64,000 bases of DNA from Pomphorhynchus laevis (taxonomy: Eukaryota > Acanthocephala > Palaeacanthocephala > Echinorhynchida > Pomphorhynchidae): positions 1-64,000 of the forward strand of contig WNNJ02002376.1 of assembly GCA_012934845.2 (NCBI GenBank), written 5' to 3'. This document shows positions 9,110-19,800 of the stretch, one piece after another (the first letter of the stretch is position 1; every line of letters starts with the position of its first letter). The translations under genes and the position numbers were made by a program. The notes below the pieces were generated by a model that was given only the letters and a program-made list of their open reading frames with translations, did no database searches and had not been told where the DNA came from.

Positions 9110-9375
9110 TTAAAAAAGGGAGAAGTTTGCATCCCAAGGTGTTTACACTTTAAAATGTAAACTGCTTCACGTGATCACGTTTAAGAGACCAGGTAATGGC
9201 CAATAGCTAGGTCGCGTAGCGCGTGGAGTGAAGGTGGTAGATCTTTATAGATCTTGTTCCAGCCTGCAACCGCCTTAAGCAGGGCAGCCCCCTGTCAGAT
9301 GCTGCTGGATGGCCCGTTGTAAGTTTAGTCTGAGTCAACTAAACTAGATGGCGACACCGAAAACGCAACGTTAAA
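9110..9375 (+). other. GC-richer structured leader of the Naiad-type element
   Basis: This patch stands out from its AT-rich surroundings and is dense in stems: GTTTACA...TGTAAAC (9139-9160), AGATCT-TTAT-AGATCT (about 9239-9254), and GTTTAGT...ACTAAAC (about 9327-9349), plus GC-rich words around 9270-9310. It precedes the first in-frame ATG by only a few dozen bases. It could be a folded 5' UTR, a ribozyme or an embedded small-RNA gene; a GTTCCAGCC word is one base off a pol III B box. No other copy exists in this window, so the fold has no comparative support. Confidence 0.45.
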
Positions 9376-9395
9376 AATTATGACTTAAAAGTTAC

Positions 9396-9812
9396 ATGTA
9401 CTCAACCATATTGGAAAAATACGTAAGTACTAATGATTTCAATTTTAGATCTTTTAAATGTAACAGAAAAATTGTATAGTTTTGTGATGTTATAAATAAT
9501 AATTGTATTGTAAGTAATACGACAAACAAATGTTTTTCATTAAATATTAATAATAATTGTAACTGCAATACCGCAGGTGTAGTGTATCTAATGCAATGTA
9601 CATGTGGATTGCAGTATATAGGAAAAACATATCAAATGTTAAAAACTAGGTTTATGCAACACATATATAATATACAGCATAATAGTCAAACTATTTTTCA
9701 TAAACATATGAGATTAATAGGACATGATATTAAAAACTGTAAATTATTTATTTTAGAACATATTATCGAAGAAAACAATTCAATATTAAATCAAAAACTA
9801 TTGGAAAAATAA
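9396..9812 (+). pseudogene. N-terminal GIY-YIG endonuclease of the Naiad-type PLE
   Basis: From ATG 9396 the frame reads a lead with SFKCNRKIV, a TAG at 9477-9479, then NNNCNCNTAG, the core VVYLMQCTCGLQYIGKT, the arginine helix KTRFMQH and HKHMRLIGH, ending at TAA 9810-9812. The two cysteines of CTC and the two histidines fit the CCHH signature of PLE nucleases. Directly after the TAA, still in frame, comes DFWIKTLNSMYPLGLN, the closing motif of the domain, so the TAA is a nonsense change rather than a natural end. No frameshift exists between nuclease and RT. Confidence 0.82.
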
Positions 9813-9839
9813 GATTTTTGGATAAAAACGCTTAATTCC

Positions 9840-12104
9840 ATGTACCCATTAGGATTGAATGACGTGATACAAGGAATTGGCAGAAGTAGTATAATACATA
9901 ATAAACAACTATATTATAATAATCTAGTTAAATGCAAACCAAGAAGTCATGGTGAAAAAAGGAATAAGAAAAATAGAGTTAAAAATATTAAAAACGATTT
10001 GTATATAAATGAACAATTAGAAATATTAAAACAACTTTTAAGAGATAATACGCTAAATGATCTTTATGTAAATATGAGAAGTTTTACCAAAGATATCATA
10101 TGTTCAATAAATCAAAAATTAATTAACAACTATGATATGCTAAGTTGTATAATAGACAGTTATTGTAATACAAAATACTATAATCGTAAAATAAATGTTA
10201 ATAATAACAATAGAAAATATACATTAATCATAAACTTCATTAATAAATGTATAGATAACATAAATATAGCTGGACTTTTAAATAATTCTAAAAGTAAAGA
10301 AATAATAGGGTTAGATTTAAGTAAATATATTCATAAAATAAGGTATAAATTCCTACCACCATTAGGACGAAAAATTTGTAATAATAAAGAATTAAAATCA
10401 ATATGTAACGATAATATTAGAAACATAATGGAAACAGAATGCAATTGTAAAAGTCTTAGCTTTGATAAAATAAATGAACATATATGTACCCATAATCTAG
10501 AATTAATTGAAAATTGTGAATTAAGAAAGCTGCTATCAAAAGGGTATAAATATAGATTAAATAACAACAACGACAAAAATAAAATTTACAGTTCGTTATA
10601 TAATAACTTAAATGATTACTTTAATAAGCTGATTAATAGTGAAAGCTCGAATATATCTAAGATAAAAATTTGGAAAGATTATATATTTGATAAAATTAAA
10701 AATAAAATGAAAATAGCAAACAATAACAAAAGGAAAAATAAAATTAATAAAGATATGTATAAAGAACTTACTAAATTAAAGGATAACTATATAATAACAA
10801 CTATTGATAAAGCTAGTAATAACTTTGTCTTCATATGCAAAAAGCTTTATTATGATATACTAATGAAAGAGGTTAATTCTAATGATTTAAATGTAAATCC
10901 AACATATGAACGTAGTGAGTTGAGTTTAGAAACAATTATTACAAGTCACTGTTCTATAATGGATAAAAAGGGTATAAAGGTTGAATTAGATAATAAAACT
11001 ATACCTATATTATATTGGAATCCAAAATTACATAAAAATCCAATAAAACCTAGGTTCATATGTAGTGCGTTTAAATGTACATTAAAACCACTTTCTGTCT
11101 ATATGAATAAAATACTTAAAGTAATTAAAGCACATTTTAAAAAATATTGCAAGTTAATCGAAATTAATACTGGTATAAAACACTATTTCAGTATTAATTC
11201 TACAAAAGAATTTTTAGAACAGACAAAAGGAATAAATTTTCAAAATATAAATACATACGATTTTAGTACGCTTTATACAAATCTAGATTTAGTAGATATT
11301 AAAGAAGCGTTAGTAAAATTAATTAATCTTATATTCGGAAAAAGATATACATATATATGTTATAATAATTATAACGCCTATCTAACAAAAATTAAACCAT
11401 CAAGTAAATATAAATATATGGATAAAATTGAATTAATAGAATCCTTAAATATTTTGATAAATCAAAATTATTTAAAAGTAGGGACATCTATATTTAGACA
11501 AGTAAAAGGTGTTCCAATGGGTGGTAATAGTAGCCCAATTATAGCTGACTTGTTTTTAAGCTTTATAGAATATGAATTTGTTCATAACTGTGTAAAAACT
11601 AAATCTAAACAATATAAATATATGAAATATATGTTTCGATATATTGATGATATATGTGTATTTAATTCTAATAATTTTTATTCAATTAGTGAGCACATTT
11701 ATCCAGAAAGCCTTATTCTTAATAAAACCAATATTAATGATAAAGAAGGTGTATATCTAGATATGAACATTAAATTAACATTAACTAAAACTACTATTAA
11801 TTTATATCGTAAAGATGACATATTTAAATTTACAAGAAACATATTTTTGCATGAGCATTCATGCATACCATATAATATAAAATATAATACATTAAATAAT
11901 GAAATTTTAAGAATTGCAACAATATGTAATGATATTGGCTTTCTTCAAAATCATTTAAATAATTTAATAGATACATATTTTAAACTAGGTTACTATAAAA
12001 ATAACATCAAGCAGAAAATAGTAAAATATATAAATCAACACAATAATATAAAGAATAAATTTAAACTCTTAAGTGGCAAATTTTTATGGATGGATAATAA
12101 ATAA
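9840..12104 (+). CDS. Naiad-type PLE reverse transcriptase
   Basis: A 754-codon open frame, the longest PLE frame here, in the same phase as the upstream nuclease. The first 15 residues finish the nuclease (YPLGLN). The RT follows: ILYWNPKLHKNPIKPRFI at about residues 385-405 (fingers), motif A NTYDFSTLYTNL near 474, motif B GVPMGGNSSPIIADLFL near 557, motif C FRYIDDICVFN near 600 and a thumb-side LDMNIKL block. The end is KLLSGKFLWMDNK. ATG 9840 is simply the first methionine after the nonsense codon; the original protein was probably a nuclease-RT fusion. All catalytic residues are intact, and codon use is very AT-rich. Confidence 0.88.
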   Translation: MYPLGLNDVIQGIGRSSIIHNKQLYYNNLVKCKPRSHGEKRNKKNRVKNIKNDLYINEQLEILKQLLRDNTLNDLYVNMRSFTKDIICSINQKLINNYDMLSCIIDSYCNTKYYNRKINVNNNNRKYTLIINFINKCIDNINIAGLLNNSKSKEIIGLDLSKYIHKIRYKFLPPLGRKICNNKELKSICNDNIRNIMETECNCKSLSFDKINEHICTHNLELIENCELRKLLSKGYKYRLNNNNDKNKIYSSLYNNLNDYFNKLINSESSNISKIKIWKDYIFDKIKNKMKIANNNKRKNKINKDMYKELTKLKDNYIITTIDKASNNFVFICKKLYYDILMKEVNSNDLNVNPTYERSELSLETIITSHCSIMDKKGIKVELDNKTIPILYWNPKLHKNPIKPRFICSAFKCTLKPLSVYMNKILKVIKAHFKKYCKLIEINTGIKHYFSINSTKEFLEQTKGINFQNINTYDFSTLYTNLDLVDIKEALVKLINLIFGKRYTYICYNNYNAYLTKIKPSSKYKYMDKIELIESLNILINQNYLKVGTSIFRQVKGVPMGGNSSPIIADLFLSFIEYEFVHNCVKTKSKQYKYMKYMFRYIDDICVFNSNNFYSISEHIYPESLILNKTNINDKEGVYLDMNIKLTLTKTTINLYRKDDIFKFTRNIFLHEHSCIPYNIKYNTLNNEILRIATICNDIGFLQNHLNNLIDTYFKLGYYKNNIKQKIVKYINQHNNIKNKFKLLSGKFLWMDNK

Positions 12105-12140
12105 TATACTTTGTATTAAAATAACATACTAGATAGTTAT

Positions 12141-12240
12141 TTCAGAGGAAATACCTCATTAGCATGTATTTGGCCCCGCTTGCTATGTTGGGTAGAGGAG
12201 TTAGGGGCCGAAACCTGATAGCATAGCAGTTCCTCCTGAT
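12141..12240 (+). ncRNA. Naiad 3'-UTR pseudoknot module (copy C)
   Basis: Same module as 8637-8737, at the 3' end of the near-full-length element. It has an extra T beside the CTGCTATG strand and one loop change (CCTCATT for CATCATT); every helix can still form. Confidence 0.58.
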
Positions 12241-12467
12241 GACCTCTAATTCTTATTCTGATACAACGTCTGTTATTTATTAGTCAATTCATAAAAATGA
12301 CGTTTTTTTTAAATTTCATTTTTTTAACTTGATTTAAATTATAGAAAATCTAAAAACAATTATTAATTTTATTATTTAATTATTAAATTTTGATTTGGCA
12401 TTATTATGTCTTGTTTAGTTTATAATTATATTAAATACGTAAACTCAGTTAGCTGATTTAATTTCTT

Positions 12468-13589
12468 TATATTGAAATTTCTCGTAGACGTACATTTATC
12501 TTGACTATTTTACAAAAAGAGTTGATCAAATTTCGTTAATCTCTTTGTGGTTTATATTGTTCGTATTAAATTATGTAGTTTATATCAATGATATTGTTCG
12601 TACTGAATTATGTTTCTAAATAATTTTTATCGAAAAGAGAATTTTTAACATAATTGATAACGGCCTTAGCTCTAACAATTCTAATGATCATTGCTAAATT
12701 ATCTTTTCGATAAGTTTTATTTATGTTGTTGATATTTTTAAAGCATCGCGTTCTGCGATTTGAATAAAATATAGAATTTTTTAGTTAATTCGTTAATTTT
12801 TTAGTTAACATTTTAGTTCATTCTTCTGGTTCATCTCAATAACTTCCTTGATTTTAACACTGTTTTGTATTTAAAATTTGATGAAATTGAAAAATATTAT
12901 TTGTATTATGATATCATTGCATTTACATCATTATATTTTTTGTATCATGTATCATAATACTCTTTTGTATTTATTATATTATGCCATAATTAAAGTTACA
13001 TGCTCGGTTAGCGATATATCCATAGTATTTGAGTACTTCGTTTCAAAGTAATTTTTCGTCGTTTTTCAAAATTCTTTTCTCTATGTCAAACGTGAAGTAA
13101 TTTGATGTCAAAATTAAGCGTAGAATTGTACAAATTCTTCTTCACTTAGGCTGGTTGTAAGTAGTTCCTAACACTGCAGATGATGTTGTTGGTAACTATA
13201 TTTGTGTATAGTGATTCTAGAATATAATTCTTATTCGTTTTGTATCTGAAATTCTCAAATTTTCGTAAGAAATCATTTGTACTATACTGATACATGATTT
13301 TATGTTTTTAAGGCTACCATACAGTTTCATATGCACATGTTTTGAAATTGAAGATATTTACGTTATCCATATCCTTGAATTTAGCAAATTTTAATTTATA
13401 GAAACCAAGAAAAATCAACCACAAAATAGATTTTTGCAGTTGTTACTAATTGGCCTACACTGTACGGTGTTGTATTTTTATGTTATTCAAAAAATAAATA
13501 CAACTTTTCAGGGGTGGTATGGGAATTTATTAATTTCTTTTGTGGTGTTTTACGAAAACGGTCACAATATATATGGTTCATTTATATAA
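12468..13589. other. AT-rich DNA without a recognisable gene
   Basis: Only short frames, no retroelement motif and no hairpin of note. Probably host intergenic or intronic sequence at the insertion site of the Naiad-type element. Confidence 0.5.
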
Positions 13590-14140
13590 ACTTCACTTTT
13601 AAAGTTGATATATATTTACAGAAAAATGACAAAATAATTGAACTCCATGCGCTCCTACCTATACCGGTTCATATGCCACTGATGTGGAGGAAAGTTTCTT
13701 TGAGAACCGCGAACACAGTAAATGGATCAGATATATAAACGATATCTTATAGTATTGGGTTCATAAAAATAATAACCTCGAACATTTCCTAAATCAATTA
13801 AACATATTTAACAAATAACAATTAATGAGGATTGCTCCACTAACTTCTTAGCTACAAAACTATACCGTGATGAACAACATAATTTACAATGTACAGTATA
13901 TCTCAATGTGCCGCAATGAGATCATTGCTGCACATAGTAGCGGCCATTCAACGGAAAACAAACGAATATTAATCCGAAATAAAGCAATGCGCATAGGAAT
14001 TATATGCACTACAAAAAAGATTTTGAAACTTAAATATGCTGAAAGATGACCTCAAAGTCAAATGTTACTCCGATGGTCAGATCCACTCGCAACTTGATTA
14101 CGTCGACAACCTTCTCAAGATAATAAAAACTTAAATTGTC
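13590..14140 (+). pseudogene. Decayed PLE RT fragment
   Basis: Scattered plus frames read KWIRYINDIL (a worn motif C with N for the second last D), then LEHFLNQLN, then YRDEQHNLQCTVYL and a downstream block with ENKRILIRNKAMRI. In order these match the stretch from motif C to the thumb of PLE RTs. Several stops and shifts separate them. This copy is clearly older than the Naiad-type element upstream and belongs to another PLE lineage. The call rests on the order of weak motifs. Confidence 0.5.
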
Positions 14141-14159
14141 CTTGGAACAATAAATGACA

Positions 14160-14414
14160 ATAAATTATCGGGCAATAAATGCTAATAATAACAATAAAAA
14201 ATATACATTAACCATGAAATTCAATTAAATGAACAATTAAAAATATTAAAACAACTTTTAAGAGATAATAAGCTAAAAGATCTTTATGTAAATATAAGAA
14301 GTTTTTCTAAAGATATCATATGTTCAATAAATCAAAAATTAATTAACGACTATGATAGGCTAAGTTGTATAATAGACAGTTATTGTAATACAAAATACTA
14401 TAATCGTACAATAA
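14160..14414 (+). mobile_element. Naiad-type PLE, 5' coding piece before the LINE insertion
   Basis: Translates as NEQLKILKQLLRDNKLKDLYV and on to CNTKYYNRTI, collinear with about residues 58-118 of the RT at 9840-12104. A short block from further downstream in the protein (NNNNKKYTL) is misplaced in front of it. The sequence breaks at ATAA 14414, where the minus-strand LINE begins. Confidence 0.82.
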
Positions 14415-14476
14415 TTTTTTTTTTGAAAGAGAAAAATTTATTTATAAAACTAAAACAAATAAAGTTGGATCAATAA

Positions 14477-14770
14477 TTAGCTGCTCTCGTCAGCCTCACT
14501 GATGGCTACAACGTTGTTTCGGGTTTTGTTAACGGATCCTGGTTTTGTTCTTGCGCTTCGAAGACACGCGCTGGCTGAACGGGAGATCCCAAAGGCGACA
14601 CGGCGCTTAATGCGTGACACGATGTGCGCGTACGATTCATTTCCTCGGCGAGCCTTAACTGCAGCAATTTTCTGGAATAACCCATTCGCCTCCTTTCCCA
14701 TGCCACCGGATGATGAAAAAATGAGTGGAATAAATTTGCCCTTTTCAACAGTCTCGATTCTTTCCCAATA
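14477..14770 (-). pseudogene. Frameshifted C-terminus of the REL-type LINE
   Basis: Reads SKYWERIETVEKGKFIPLIF, then SSSGGMGKEANGLFQKIAAV and ends ...AISEADESS. This matches, block for block, the tail SKYEERI...FP of the related remnant at 45838-46790 and the F-x-P-L-x-F-S-x-x-GG-x-G block common in such LINEs. It is one frame away from the main ORF, so the published-style full protein cannot be made from this copy. Confidence 0.75.
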
Positions 14771-17526
14771 TTTTGAATTCTTTCTGGACGAAAACGTCCA
14801 GAAAACGTCCGCTCGAATCTCTCATTTCCCAATCCTCGACATGATATGTCCAGTCGAGCACCCAGGTCACGACTGGTCGCGTTGTTTTCAAAATTCAAAG
14901 TATCTGGGACAGGTTGCAGTCTAGGTTCAGTCTCAACGTCACGACTAGGTGACGTTAACTCCTTTACAATTATGTCGCGAACCGCATCGTGCCTTATTGA
15001 TGGCAGACCACCTTTGCGACAAGATAGTCCATGGCTCAAGGTCATTAAGTCACCACATGGACATATGGAACCAATCAAATCCCGCGGGGTTTGACCATAG
15101 CGTGCGGATAGGGCATCCGTAAACTCTTTCGCTGACAGATGAAAGTGCTCACTTTTCAATGGAAGGGCACTTAGCCATGATGACGCACCATTTCTCTGGG
15201 CATGTTTTATTGCAGTCCGCACAGTCGTGTCCATTTTTTGAATCGTATCTGACAAACGACAGTTTAGTGAAGTTATGCGACCCGTTGCCAAACATTGAAC
15301 CAGTTTTGATTGAGAGTTTCGTAAAGCTTGTCCTGTAATTCCAGACTCGTATGTATGGCTGATTGCTAGCGAAAAATCATAATCTAGTGAGGATGTAACT
15401 GCAGGGTCATGTACTCCCAGTCCGCCTAAACTTAATGGAGATGTCAAAATAGTATCCCATCCGTTTTCGGTTGGCAACCCTGCCATTTTTGGCAAGAGTT
15501 TATCCCTTAACAGACCAGAAACAATTTTCAACTGATCGGTGTTGCAATCTATCGTTCTTGTTATGTATGTCCACTTCGATTGGATTGCTTTTGTAAGGCC
15601 TATGTATGCAACATGAGGGTCAACATTTGCTACTTCAGCCAAGCTTTCGAGAAGACTGACCCAACCATCGACGCATTGGCTGACTTTCATTGCTTCATAT
15701 TGTGGTGTACCAATAGCGGAGCCTAGTACTGATATTCCATATATACTGATCTCTATATCGGGCGAAGGGTGTTGGTCGATTTCGAGGCTTCGATGTGAAA
15801 GCAGTTTTGATTTGCTTGGATTCACTATATAGCCATACTTTGGACCTTCCCTCATTAAAACATCCCACACTTTCTTGATATTCGGTAGGTCTCCGACAAA
15901 ATTAGCGTCATCGGCATACCACACCTGATGAACGTTAGGAACGCGTTGGTGAATTTTGTCTATTAGCGGTAGTGAAGCCAGAGAAAAACATGGCATTGCG
16001 AAGGGGTCGCCTTGAGTAAAACCCTCCTCAGATAGCAAAGTATCGGTTCCGACAGCCAACATTGAAGGATTTTGATATAAGTTATGCAATATACAGGATA
16101 ATGACGGGCATATGAATTTGAGATTATGGAGAGCTGCTTGTCTGTTTATTTTGTTGAACGCATTAGTCGCATCGATTGAAAGGAGACACGAATCGGGGTT
16201 TTTTTTGTACAAAGATCGAAGCTTGTGGACGGCATGCTCAACACCACATCTTTGACCTGCAGCTGTTTGAACATTTCCTGCGACATCCTGTATGTCATCT
16301 CTTACAAGGGTGAGGATGGCCTTTGAGATTATTCGTCGAGATGTGTCCGAAATGCCTATTGGACGGATACCACCATTGCTCTTTTTCAATGCGATCAGTC
16401 TGCAGCTCGTAAACGCTTCTAAGATTTTTGGCGGGATCGGCTCGGTTGCAATCCAAATTGCGAAACTTGCCAGCGACTGTGATAACATTTGAGATTGAAC
16501 TCCGAAATGGGTTAGCATATGTTGCCAGGCAGTGGAATCAAGACCTGACGGACCTGCACCGCCTTTGGTTCGCCCGCACGCAGAAAGGATACTATTCTCG
16601 TCAATGGCGTAAAAGCGGCTGGCGTGATGCTCTTTGGAGTTTGGATGCATCGATGTGAGCAACACTTCGTTTGGCGGAATTTGCGCTGAGGGATGAAGGT
16701 CCTGAAGTCTCGATAGAACTGATCTTCCATTTACGATTTCATCAGGGCGTAACACGGCTGATAATGCTTTTTGTTCTAAAACAGAAGTGGAAGCTGTCAC
16801 CTTTCCTGATGTTAGAAGTTGCTGGTAGCGACGTATCCAATCTTTGCAATTTTGTGTTCGTTTGCTTGCTAGGTGGCGCTGATAGTAGTGAGCCTCCTTG
16901 TACAGAACTCCATATTCCTCCTCACACCAGCTTTTCAGACGTCTCTCCAGGACTTTTCGGATGGAGGAAACCCTAGCGGTCGGAATACGTTGTAAGATAA
17001 GCTGGGACAATACGACTGCCTTTTTTAGATAAGATATGTCATGATCACGTTCGTGAATTGCTTTTGAATACAACGATGCGAGGGTAGCAACAAAACGATG
17101 ACTAGCTGTGCATACAGGGAGGATAAAAAGATTCGGTGCCCAGTGGGAGACATTATAGTAGATCTCATCAATGCTCAATGTCATTTGATTTGGGGCATGT
17201 GCACTTTCGTGGAAATGTAAATTAGGACTCCTATTTGCGATGTTTTTATCATTTGAAAGTATAGATGTTGTCGGATTTCCCGAGTTTGTTTCTATTTGGC
17301 ATGTGCTACTGTCGACATTGTAATCTGTATCAGCTTGTAAATCCCCCGTTCCCTTTGCAACGAGTACGCTCGCTTGTAACGTTTGAAGGATGCGGTTCCG
17401 GCAGTTAATCGCTCTGCAATTGAAACATGACGTTTTGCTCTTTGCGCATTTACAACCCTTGCATCTAGCTGCAGGACCATTACACGAACAACAAGGGATC
17501 ACTGATGAAGGTTTTCCTTGTACCAT
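14506..17526 (-). pseudogene. RT plus restriction-like endonuclease protein of the REL-type LINE
   Basis: The 1006-codon frame opens with a Cys-rich domain (CCSCNGPAARCKGCKCAKSK; about residues 12-45). RT motifs follow: SIDATNAFNKINR near 450, GFTQGDPFAMPC near 502, QVWYADDANFVGDL near 535 with the catalytic pair, and GPKYGYIVNPSKSKLL near 561. A CCHC finger (CPCG...H...C, 822-836) precedes GLPSIRHDAVRD and an acidic RLDI near 892, the hallmark of the R2-like restriction-like endonuclease. After about residue 908 the frame is wrong: the real C-terminus is in another frame (14770-14477), and a piece of the nuclease is deleted. I cannot assign the exact clade. Confidence 0.87.
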
Positions 17527-17659
17527 TGTAACTGGAACAAACTGTGAGAATTGTCAAGATTCGATCGGTTTGAAACGTTTTCACGTACTCCGGGAGAGCC
17601 CTGGACGTACGACTTCGTTGACGTGTGTAAATTTAGATGGTGTATACTGTTTTCACGTG

Positions 17660-19280
17660 ATAACAATAGAAAATATACATTAATCATAAACTTCATTAAT
17701 AAATGTATAGATAACATAAATATAGCTGGACTTTTAAATAATTCTAAAAGTAAAGAAATAATAGGGTTAGATTTAAGTAAATATATTCATAAAATAAGGT
17801 ATAAATTCCTACCACCATTAGGACGAAAAATTTGTAATAATAAAGAATTAAAATCAATATGTAACGATAATATTAGAAACATAATGGAAACAGAATGCAA
17901 TTGTAAAAGTCTTAGCTTTGATAAAATAAATGAACATATATGTACCCATAATCTAGAATTAATTGAAAATTGTGAATTAAGAAAGCTGCTATCAAAAAGG
18001 TATAAATATAGATTAAATAATAACAACGACAAAAATAAAATTTACAATTCGTTATACAATAACTTAAATGCTTACTTTGGTAAACTGATTATGTAAAAAG
18101 CTTCATATGCAAAAAAGCTTTATTATGATATACTAATGAAAGAAGTTAATTATAATGATTTTAATATAAACACAACATATGAATGTAGTGATTTAAATCT
18201 AGAAACAATTATTACAAGTCATTGTTCTATGAAGGATAAAAAGGGTATAAAAATTGAATCAGATAATAAAACTATACCTATAGTATATTGAAATCTAAAA
18301 TTACATAAAAATCCAATAAAATCTAGGTTTAAATGTAATAACATGAATGTAGTGATTTAAATTTAGAAACAATTATTACAAGTCACTGTTCTACAATGGA
18401 TAAAAAGGGTATAAAGGCTGAATTAAATAATAAAACTATACCTATATTATATTGGAATCCAAAATTACATAAAAATCCAATAAAACCTTGGCTCATATGT
18501 AGTGCTTTTAAATGTACATTAAAACCACTTTCTGTCTATATGAATAAAATACTTAAAGTAATTAAAGCACACTTCAAAAAAATATTGTAGTAATCGAAAT
18601 TAATACTGGTATAAAACACTATTTCAGTATCAATTTCACAAAAGAATTTTTAGAAAAGGAATAAATTTTCAAAATATTAACAATTTCGATTTAAGTGGGC
18701 TTTGAAAAAATTTAGATTTAGCTGATATAATGGAAACGATTGAAAAATTGATTTTATATTCGGATATAAATATACACAAGGCATATCTAATAAAAATTTA
18801 ATCATCAAGTAAATATAAATACATTGATATATTGTATAAATAAAAACCTTGAAAATTTTGATAAATTAAAATGTTTTAAGCAAAGAATTTATTATTAATT
18901 TAGTTCTAAAATAATGGCTTTTATTAAATTGTCAAATGAGATTTAAATATTAATAGATATCATTTTTAATAAGTCGTTTGGATAGTAGTCCAAGCTATTA
19001 TTTCAATGACTGAAAACGTATTTTACCATTTATAAGAATTTTATTTTTTATGATTGGATTAATATATGACATATTTGTGTTAGAATGCAGATTATAGGTT
19101 ATAACGAGAAGTCGTTCTGTTATCAGAACGGTTTTAATTTTTACACATTTAATTTTTAAAAATTTAAATATCGCTATACGTCTGTATAAAGTTGTCGGTA
19201 TATGTTACCCGTTAAAATAACAGTTTCTCCAGATGACATCTAATTATTATCTATTAATTAGTTTATAAAATACTAGAATA
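17660..19280 (+). mobile_element. Naiad-type PLE, remainder after the LINE insertion
   Basis: 17660-18096 continues the RT N-terminal half almost identically to the 9840-12104 copy (NNRKYTLIINFINKC onward). After 18096 the copy is broken: a short stretch from 18100-18350 is repeated with changes at 18340-18590 (MDKKGIKAELNNKTIPILYW), then decays through motif A (18680-18720) into AT-rich sequence. A divergent 3' UTR with CCAGATGACATCTAATT (about 19225) ends it. Internal duplications and stops make it non-functional. Confidence 0.75.
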
Positions 19281-19639
19281 TGATTATATATGAAAAATAT
19301 GTATTGTAATATGTATTTATTGTATATAATATAAATATGAATATTATATATGTTATATTTTCATATTATACATGTATGTTATATTACATAAATATGTAAT
19401 ATAAATGTATTTATTGTATATTTATGAAATTTGTATATTATTCATTATTCGGTTCATAAAAATTGAGTTATAATATGTTCTTAGCTTATATTTTTCTATA
19501 TTATTTATTTAAAGACATGTATTCTATACATGCTATTATAAAGAATACATGAAAGTTCTGAGTTATAATTTTTTTTAAGATTGAGCCATTTACATTATAT
19601 ATATCGAATGCTACCCTAATAAACCTATTTCATAAAACT

Positions 19640-19800
19640 TTTTTTAATTAAAACGAACAGGAAAGTATAAACCTGCATTCTTTTTTACAACCTTCGTCGG
19701 GAAGCTTAACCCGGAATGCACCCACCACAGATGCTTATGGAAATGTTAGAAACCTATGTTTCTAACATTTACGCTTTTACGACAGATTTTATGATATTTT
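19640..19800. repeat. Unknown repeat with variable hairpin, copy 1
   Basis: Contains AACAGGAAA, then CTTAACCCGG, then a hairpin AATGTTAGAAAC-CTAT-GTTTCTAACATT, then CGCTTTTAC. The copy at 24945-25085 keeps the same words in the same order, but its hairpin has entirely different sequence. It does not resemble any element family I know. Confidence 0.5.

Larger units (their letters stand above)
8966..12467 (+). mobile_element. Near-full-length Naiad-type PLE (N-terminal GIY-YIG, then RT)
   Basis: The element starts after the terminal motif of the upstream copy and ends with its own copy of that motif (...CTCAGTTAGCTGATTTAATTT). It contains a non-coding leader of about 430 bp, one coding frame from 9396 to 12104 and a 360 bp 3' UTR. 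The GIY-YIG nuclease precedes the RT, the permuted order published for Naiad and Chlamys PLEs. Motif A and motif B are separated by about 75 residues, leaving room for the insertion-in-fingers domain reported for that clade. Two nonsense codons make this copy probably non-autonomous. Confidence 0.88.
14415..17659 (-). mobile_element. REL-type non-LTR retrotransposon nested in a Naiad-type PLE
   Basis: On the minus strand this unit starts with about 130 bp of leader, carries one long ORF and ends with a polyadenylation-like AATAAA, then a run of 10 A (T10 at 14415-14424). The Naiad-type coding sequence stops at 14414 and resumes at 17660. ATAA is present at both borders, a possible short target duplication, while about 8 bp of the target seem lost compared with the copy at 10190. 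Its base composition is much less AT-rich than the host element, suggesting more recent arrival. Confidence 0.88.

Noticed and set aside
9180-9270. tRNA or SINE head in the Naiad leader
   Set aside because: Only a loose A-box-like and a one-mismatch B-box-like word; no cloverleaf can be drawn.
9477-9812. Selenocysteine recoding, as reported for some Naiads
   Set aside because: The in-frame stops are TAG and TAA, not TGA, and no SECIS-like element was seen.
14502-17683. Plus-strand frames of 66-140 codons across the REL-type LINE
   Set aside because: They are antisense shadows of the 1006-codon minus frame and carry no motif.
17551-18096. 181-codon plus frame as a novel fusion gene
   Set aside because: It joins the antisense LINE leader to the interrupted Naiad coding sequence purely by chance of phase.
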